This document shows, piece after piece, positions 60,374-64,000 of a stretch of DNA of 64,000 nucleotides (position 1 is its first letter; the number at the start of each line of letters is the position of its first letter). A program made the position numbers and the translations under genes. The notes under the pieces were generated by a model. That model was not told the DNA's origin. It saw only the letters and a program-made list of their open reading frames with translations, and searched no databases. Source of the DNA: Phytomonospora sp040655735 (GTDB lineage Bacteria; Actinomycetota; Actinomycetes; Mycobacteriales; Micromonosporaceae); assembly GCF_040655735.1 (NCBI RefSeq), contig NZ_JBFAKK010000001.1, positions 682,001 to 746,000 of the forward strand, written 5' to 3'.

Positions 60374-61381
60374 GTGACAACCACCCCAACCGTTGACCTG
60401 CCGGTCGAGACCGGCGAGCACGGGATCGTCCCCAAGAAGGGCCGCGGCGGCCGCGGCGCCTGGATGATCTTCCGCAACCGCAAGGCCACCGTCGGCCTGT
60501 GCATCCTCGGATTCTTCGTCGTACTCGCCGCCATCGGCGAGTACATCGCCCCCTACGACCCGAACAAGATCTCCAAGTCGCTGATGGAGGGGCCGACCGC
60601 CGCGCACTGGCTCGGCACGACCAACACCGGCCAGGACATCATGTCGCAGCTGATCGTCGGCACTCGCGGCGTCCTCGTGGTCGGCCTGCTGGCCGCCGCG
60701 GTCGCCACGGCCATCTCGGTCCTGATCGGCGTCACGGCGGGCTTCGTCGGCGGTATCGGCGACGAGTTCCTGTCCCTGCTGGCCAACGTGTTCCTGGTGA
60801 TCCCGGCCCTGCCGCTCATCATCATCATCGCCAGCCAGCTCCCCGAGGCGGGCGGCACCACCGTCGCGCTGGTCATCGCCTTCACCGGCTGGGCCTGGGG
60901 GTCGCGGATCCTGCGGGCGCAGACACTGTCCCTGCGGCGCCGTGACTTCGTCGAGGCCGCGCGCGCCAACGGCGAGTCGCTGTGGCGGATCGTGTGCTTC
61001 GAGATCCTTCCCAACCTCACCGCGATCATCGCCTCGGGCTTCATCGGCACCGTCATCTTCGCCGTACTGTCCCAGATCACCCTCGCCTTCATCGGCGTGA
61101 CGAGCGTGTCCACCTGGAACTGGGGCACGATCCTGTTCTGGGCCCAGAGCAACCAGGCCCTGGCGCAGGGCGCGTGGTGGTGGTTCGTGCCGGCCGGCCT
61201 GTGCATCGCCGCCCTCGGCACGGCGCTGACCCTCATCAACTTCGGCATCGACGAGTTCGTCAACCCGCGCCTGCGGACCACCGGCGGCACTGCCAAGGCG
61301 CTGCGCTCCAAGCGCATCCAGGCGCGTGTCGGCTTCACCCCCGTCTACCGGGCCCCCGCCGAGAAGCGAGGAGAGGAATGA
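60374..61381 (+). CDS. ABC permease, DppC-like
   Basis: A 335-aa permease: 'NRKATVGLCILGFFVVLAAI', 'HWLGTTNTGQDIMSQLIVGT', EAA loop 'DFVEAARANGESLWRIVCFE', and the ending 'ALTLINFGIDEFVNPRLR'. GTG start 3 bases after the first permease. Second half of the channel. Confidence 0.92.
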   Translation: MTTTPTVDLPVETGEHGIVPKKGRGGRGAWMIFRNRKATVGLCILGFFVVLAAIGEYIAPYDPNKISKSLMEGPTAAHWLGTTNTGQDIMSQLIVGTRGVLVVGLLAAAVATAISVLIGVTAGFVGGIGDEFLSLLANVFLVIPALPLIIIIASQLPEAGGTTVALVIAFTGWAWGSRILRAQTLSLRRRDFVEAARANGESLWRIVCFEILPNLTAIIASGFIGTVIFAVLSQITLAFIGVTSVSTWNWGTILFWAQSNQALAQGAWWWFVPAGLCIAALGTALTLINFGIDEFVNPRLRTTGGTAKALRSKRIQARVGFTPVYRAPAEKRGEE

Positions 61382-62496
61382 TGTCGCGAGCAGCCAGCAA
61401 GGTGGACACGGCGGTGACCTCCACCGGGCACCGCGCCGCCGTCGGCGAACCGGTCTTGGAGATCAAGAACCTGTCGGTCGACTACGGCTACGACGACCAC
61501 GCCGTGCACGCCCTGCGCGACGTCAGCCTGACCCTCGGGGTGGGCGAGGTTCTCGGCCTCGCCGGTGAGAGCGGCTGCGGCAAGTCGACCCTCGCCTACG
61601 CCGCGACCCGGCTGCTCCCGCCACCCGGCGTGATCACCGGCGGCGACGTGATCTTCCACAGCAGCCGCGACGACCGTCGCCTCGACCTGTTCCGGATGTC
61701 CGACGACCAGCTGCGCGCCTCCCGCTGGGACGACATGGCCATCGTCTTCCAGGGCGCGATGAACTCCCTCAACCCGGTCTACCGGGTCGGCAAGCAGCTC
61801 ATCGACGTGATGGTCGCCCACCGTCCCGACCGTTCCCGCGCCGCCCACCGGGCCCGCGCGAAGGAGCTGCTGGAGATGGTCGGCATCTCGCCCGACCGGA
61901 TCAACTCCTACCCGCACCAGCTGTCCGGCGGCATGCGGCAGCGCGTGATGATCGCTATGGCGCTGGCCCTCGAACCGCAGGTCGTCATCATGGACGAGCC
62001 GACGACGGCCCTCGACGTGGTCATGCAGCGCCAGATCGTCGAGCAGCTGGTGAAACTGCGCACCGATCTGGGCTTCTCGGTCATCTTCATCACGCACGAC
62101 GTGTCGCTGCTGATCGAGCTCGCCGACCGGATCGCCATCATGTACGCCGGGCAGATCATCGAGGACGCCACCGCCGACGACCTCTACCGCCGGCCCCGCC
62201 ACCCCTACACGCACGGGCTGCTCAACTCGTTCCCGCCGCTGCACGGCCCGCGCCGGGAGCTGTCGGGCATCCCCGGCTCGCCGCCGGACCTGACGGCGCT
62301 GCCCTCGGGCTGCCCGTTCCATCCGCGCTGCCCGCACGCGTTCGACCCCTGCGACACCAAGCGGCCCCGGCTACAGGGCACCGGTCTGCCGGGGGAGGGC
62401 CACCGCCAGGTGTCCTGCTTCCTCCACGACGGCTACGACGCCGCTGTTCCAGGCCATCTGGCGGTGCCGCCGAAGGTCGAGGAGAAGAGCCTGTGA
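61378..62496 (+). CDS. oligopeptide/dipeptide-type ABC ATPase (DppD-like)
   Basis: A 372-aa ATPase: Walker A 'LAGESGCGKST', signature 'LSGGMRQRVMIAMAL', Walker B 'VVIMDEPTTALD', H-loop 'FITHD', C-terminal 'SGCPFHPRCPHAFDPC'. Starts at the first of two adjacent ATG codons (61378 or 61381), overlapping the permease stop. Confidence 0.92.
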   Translation: MMSRAASKVDTAVTSTGHRAAVGEPVLEIKNLSVDYGYDDHAVHALRDVSLTLGVGEVLGLAGESGCGKSTLAYAATRLLPPPGVITGGDVIFHSSRDDRRLDLFRMSDDQLRASRWDDMAIVFQGAMNSLNPVYRVGKQLIDVMVAHRPDRSRAAHRARAKELLEMVGISPDRINSYPHQLSGGMRQRVMIAMALALEPQVVIMDEPTTALDVVMQRQIVEQLVKLRTDLGFSVIFITHDVSLLIELADRIAIMYAGQIIEDATADDLYRRPRHPYTHGLLNSFPPLHGPRRELSGIPGSPPDLTALPSGCPFHPRCPHAFDPCDTKRPRLQGTGLPGEGHRQVSCFLHDGYDAAVPGHLAVPPKVEEKSL

Positions 62497-62501
62497 GGGA
62501 C

Positions 62502-62521
62502 CTTACTGACCTGTCAGTAAG
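62502..62521. promoter_or_regulatory. second TetR-type operator, in front of the tetR gene
   Basis: CTTACTGAC-CT-GTCAGTAAG, a perfect 20-base palindrome identical to the core at 54021-54040. It ends 27 bases before the TetR start, indicating autoregulation. Confidence 0.8.
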
Positions 62522-62548
62522 TTGTCGGCGGGTCAGTAGTCTGTCGGC

Positions 62549-63211
62549 ATGACAGACGTCGGCGAATCCGTGTCGAACCCACCCCCGATCGGTAAGGTCA
62601 GCATGCGGCAGAGACGCTCGGTCCAGCGGCGCCTGGACATTCTGCGGGCCGCCATGGGGATTTTCGGCCGGCGCGGGTACCAGCGCGGATCGCTCATCGA
62701 GATCGCCGAAGTGGTCGGGATAACCCACGCGGGCATCCTGCACCACTTCGGCTCCAAGGACGAGCTGCTCATCGAGGTGCTGCGCTACCGCGACCAGGCC
62801 GACTTCGAGGAACTCGACGTCGACCACCTTCCCGAAGGACTCGACCTCTTCGCCCACCTGGTCCGCACCGCCCGCCTCAACGCCACCCGCCCCGGGATCG
62901 TGCAGTCCTACGCGGTCCTGTCGGCCGAGTCGGTCACCGACGACCACCCCGCGCAGGAGTGGTTCCGCGCCCGCTTCGCCGGGTTGCGGGTGATACTGGC
63001 CGACGCGCTGCGCGACGTCTGCGCCGAGCACGTCGTGCCCGCCGAGGAGGACATCGGCGCCGCCGCCTCGGTGATCATCGGGCTCATGGACGGCCTGCAG
63101 ATCCAGTGGCTGCTCGACCAGGAGGCCGTCGACCTCGCCTACACCACCGCCCTGGGCATCAACGCGGTCCTCGCGTCGCTGACCGGGGGAGCGGTGGCGA
63201 AGGTCGAGTGA
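62549..63211 (+). CDS. TetR family repressor of the GH3/ABC locus
   Basis: A 220-aa regulator with HTH at ~28-72 ('RRLDILRAAMGIFGRRGYQR', 'GSLIEIAEVVGITHAGILHH') and a ligand-binding domain with the tail 'ASVIIGLMDGLQIQWLLDQE' of the TetR_C_6-like type. It lies just after the importer genes; its operator-like palindrome is repeated in front of the GH3 gene, so it very likely represses both. The inducer may be the imported sugar. Confidence 0.88.
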   Translation: MTDVGESVSNPPPIGKVSMRQRRSVQRRLDILRAAMGIFGRRGYQRGSLIEIAEVVGITHAGILHHFGSKDELLIEVLRYRDQADFEELDVDHLPEGLDLFAHLVRTARLNATRPGIVQSYAVLSAESVTDDHPAQEWFRARFAGLRVILADALRDVCAEHVVPAEEDIGAAASVIIGLMDGLQIQWLLDQEAVDLAYTTALGINAVLASLTGGAVAKVE

Positions 63212-63214
63212 GTC

Positions 63215-64000
63215 CTAACCGAAGCGCTTCGGTTCGCCGACCCACCCGGCGACGAGTGCCAGGCCCGTCGGCCGGTGCACCGCCACATAGCCGAAAGGCC
63301 GCGTGAAGGCCGCCGAGACCACCTTCCGCTCGCCATTGTCGGGCGGGAGGAACGCGCCGGCCATGCGCATGCCCACGGCGGTCACGGCGGCGGCCTCGAA
63401 GCCCTTGGCACTGAACACCGCCATCGCCGACTGCGCCGCGTCGCTGATCTCCAGGCGGTCGGCGCTGACGCCGGGGAAGTGGTCGCCGCGGGTTGCGGCG
63501 GTGGCGAGGCCGAAGACCTCGGCGTGGCGCAGCAGGTCGTGCGCAGCGTTGACGGCGAAACCCACCGTCGTCACGCGCAGCAGGGGAGCCGGGTCGGCCT
63601 CATGGGAGCGTTCGATGCTCACCGTGACGCCGGGGCCCGACTCGGCGGGCAGGGCACCTGTTCGCCCGTCGGCGGCCCGCACGGCGGTGGCGAGGACCTC
63701 GGCGGGGCCGGCGTCGGGCTCGCCGAGCGCCAGGTGCACGTCCACGTCCTCGCGACCGGCGACGGTCAGCAGCGTGACGCCCTCGGCCGACCTCAGCGCG
63801 GACAGGTCCGATGAGGTCCGGTTGAGGCCCAGCCAGGGCCGGTCGGTGCGCCACGGGCCTTCCTGCGGCATCAGCGGCGCGTCTTTGAACGGCTCGGCCC
63901 AATCGGTCCGCACGGCCAGGGCGGTGGCCAGCACGAGCATCGTCTCGGGGGTGAGTTCCACCGGCATCTCGCCGATGAGGCCGAGGGTGCGCTCCTCGGC
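63215..64000 (-). CDS. serpin family protein (start outside window)
   Basis: The frame is open to the window edge (about 261 residues visible). It matches the serpin C-terminal half: 'EMPVELTPETMLVLATALAV', 'FAVNAAHDLLRHAEVFGLAT', hinge and reactive-centre segment 'SAMAVFSAKGFEAAAVTAVG', and shutter ending 'RPFGYVAVHRPTGLALVAG'. The hinge is Ala-rich as in inhibitory serpins, so a protease inhibitor is likely. Ends 3 bases after the convergent TetR stop. The N-terminus and any signal peptide are not visible. Confidence 0.8.
   Translation of the reverse strand, partial: AEERTLGLIGEMPVELTPETMLVLATALAVRTDWAEPFKDAPLMPQEGPWRTDRPWLGLNRTSSDLSALRSAEGVTLLTVAGREDVDVHLALGEPDAGPAEVLATAVRAADGRTGALPAESGPGVTVSIERSHEADPAPLLRVTTVGFAVNAAHDLLRHAEVFGLATAATRGDHFPGVSADRLEISDAAQSAMAVFSAKGFEAAAVTAVGMRMAGAFLPPDNGERKVVSAAFTRPFGYVAVHRPTGLALVAGWVGEPKRFG

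Overview
The window comes from a high-GC (roughly 70 %) actinobacterium. The evidence is the strong G/C third-position bias, GTG and TTG starts, a class III lanthipeptide (SapB/AmfS type) cluster, a ClgR-PspA-PspM operon, a mycothiol-type DinB/MDMPI protein, and the gene order ftsK ... rimO-pgsA-cinA-clgR. The exact family cannot be fixed from sequence alone. Filamentous or mycelial actinobacteria (Streptomyces, Glycomyces/Stackebrandtia or Streptosporangiales-like) fit best, because the lanthipeptide is of the aerial-morphogen type.

Layout. (1) 1-12076, + strand: the distal part of an extracellular contractile injection system (eCIS, phage-tail-like particle). It comprises a VgrG-like hub (cut by the window edge), a gpV spike, a small unknown protein, gp25, baseplate J, a very large tail-protein-I homologue, two fibre- or virion-like proteins and a secreted-looking vWA protein. 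All nine look like one operon closed by a strong hairpin. (2) 12149-13102: stand-alone LigD polymerase domain. (3) 13675-20455: a ram/amf-like lanthipeptide cluster. It has an atypical LuxR response regulator, two ABC exporter half-transporters, a 49-aa LanA precursor missing from ordinary ORF lists, and the LanKC synthetase. (4) 20611-30026: small housekeeping and stress genes (HEAT, CBS pair, Nudix), a TetR-controlled DrrAB-type exporter, a DHA2 efflux pump with a fused winged-helix tail, GNAT, EF-hand, DUF2784, MDMPI and a membrane protein. (5) 30091-40978: FtsK, a frameshifted SARP/NB-ARC/TPR regulator, RimO-PgsA-PncC-ClgR-PspA-PspM, then a shrunken FMN-reductase remnant. (6) 40969-53900: assorted metabolism and regulation. 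This covers SAM hydrolase, an APH-family kinase, a NarL-type two-component pair, SDR + QueA-like, HTH + Clp-N pair, LpdA-like flavoprotein, MarR/MFS, DUF402 and a P-loop-less adenylate-kinase relative. (7) 54085-63211: a GH3 beta-glucosidase + SBP_bac_5/DppBCDF-type importer locus with its TetR repressor, bracketed by two copies of the same palindrome. (8) 63215-64000: the C-terminal part of a serpin.

How the parts work together. The ram-like cluster is self-contained: regulator, precursor, modifying enzyme and a heterodimeric exporter. A perfect hairpin between the precursor gene and the exporter genes could set a high precursor:exporter ratio. The GH3/ABC locus looks like a repressor-controlled oligosaccharide or glycoside uptake and cleavage regulon. 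The eCIS operon ends in accessory proteins with no assigned role that are the best candidates for target binding or payload. No rRNA, tRNA, CRISPR array, IS element or replication origin was recognised.
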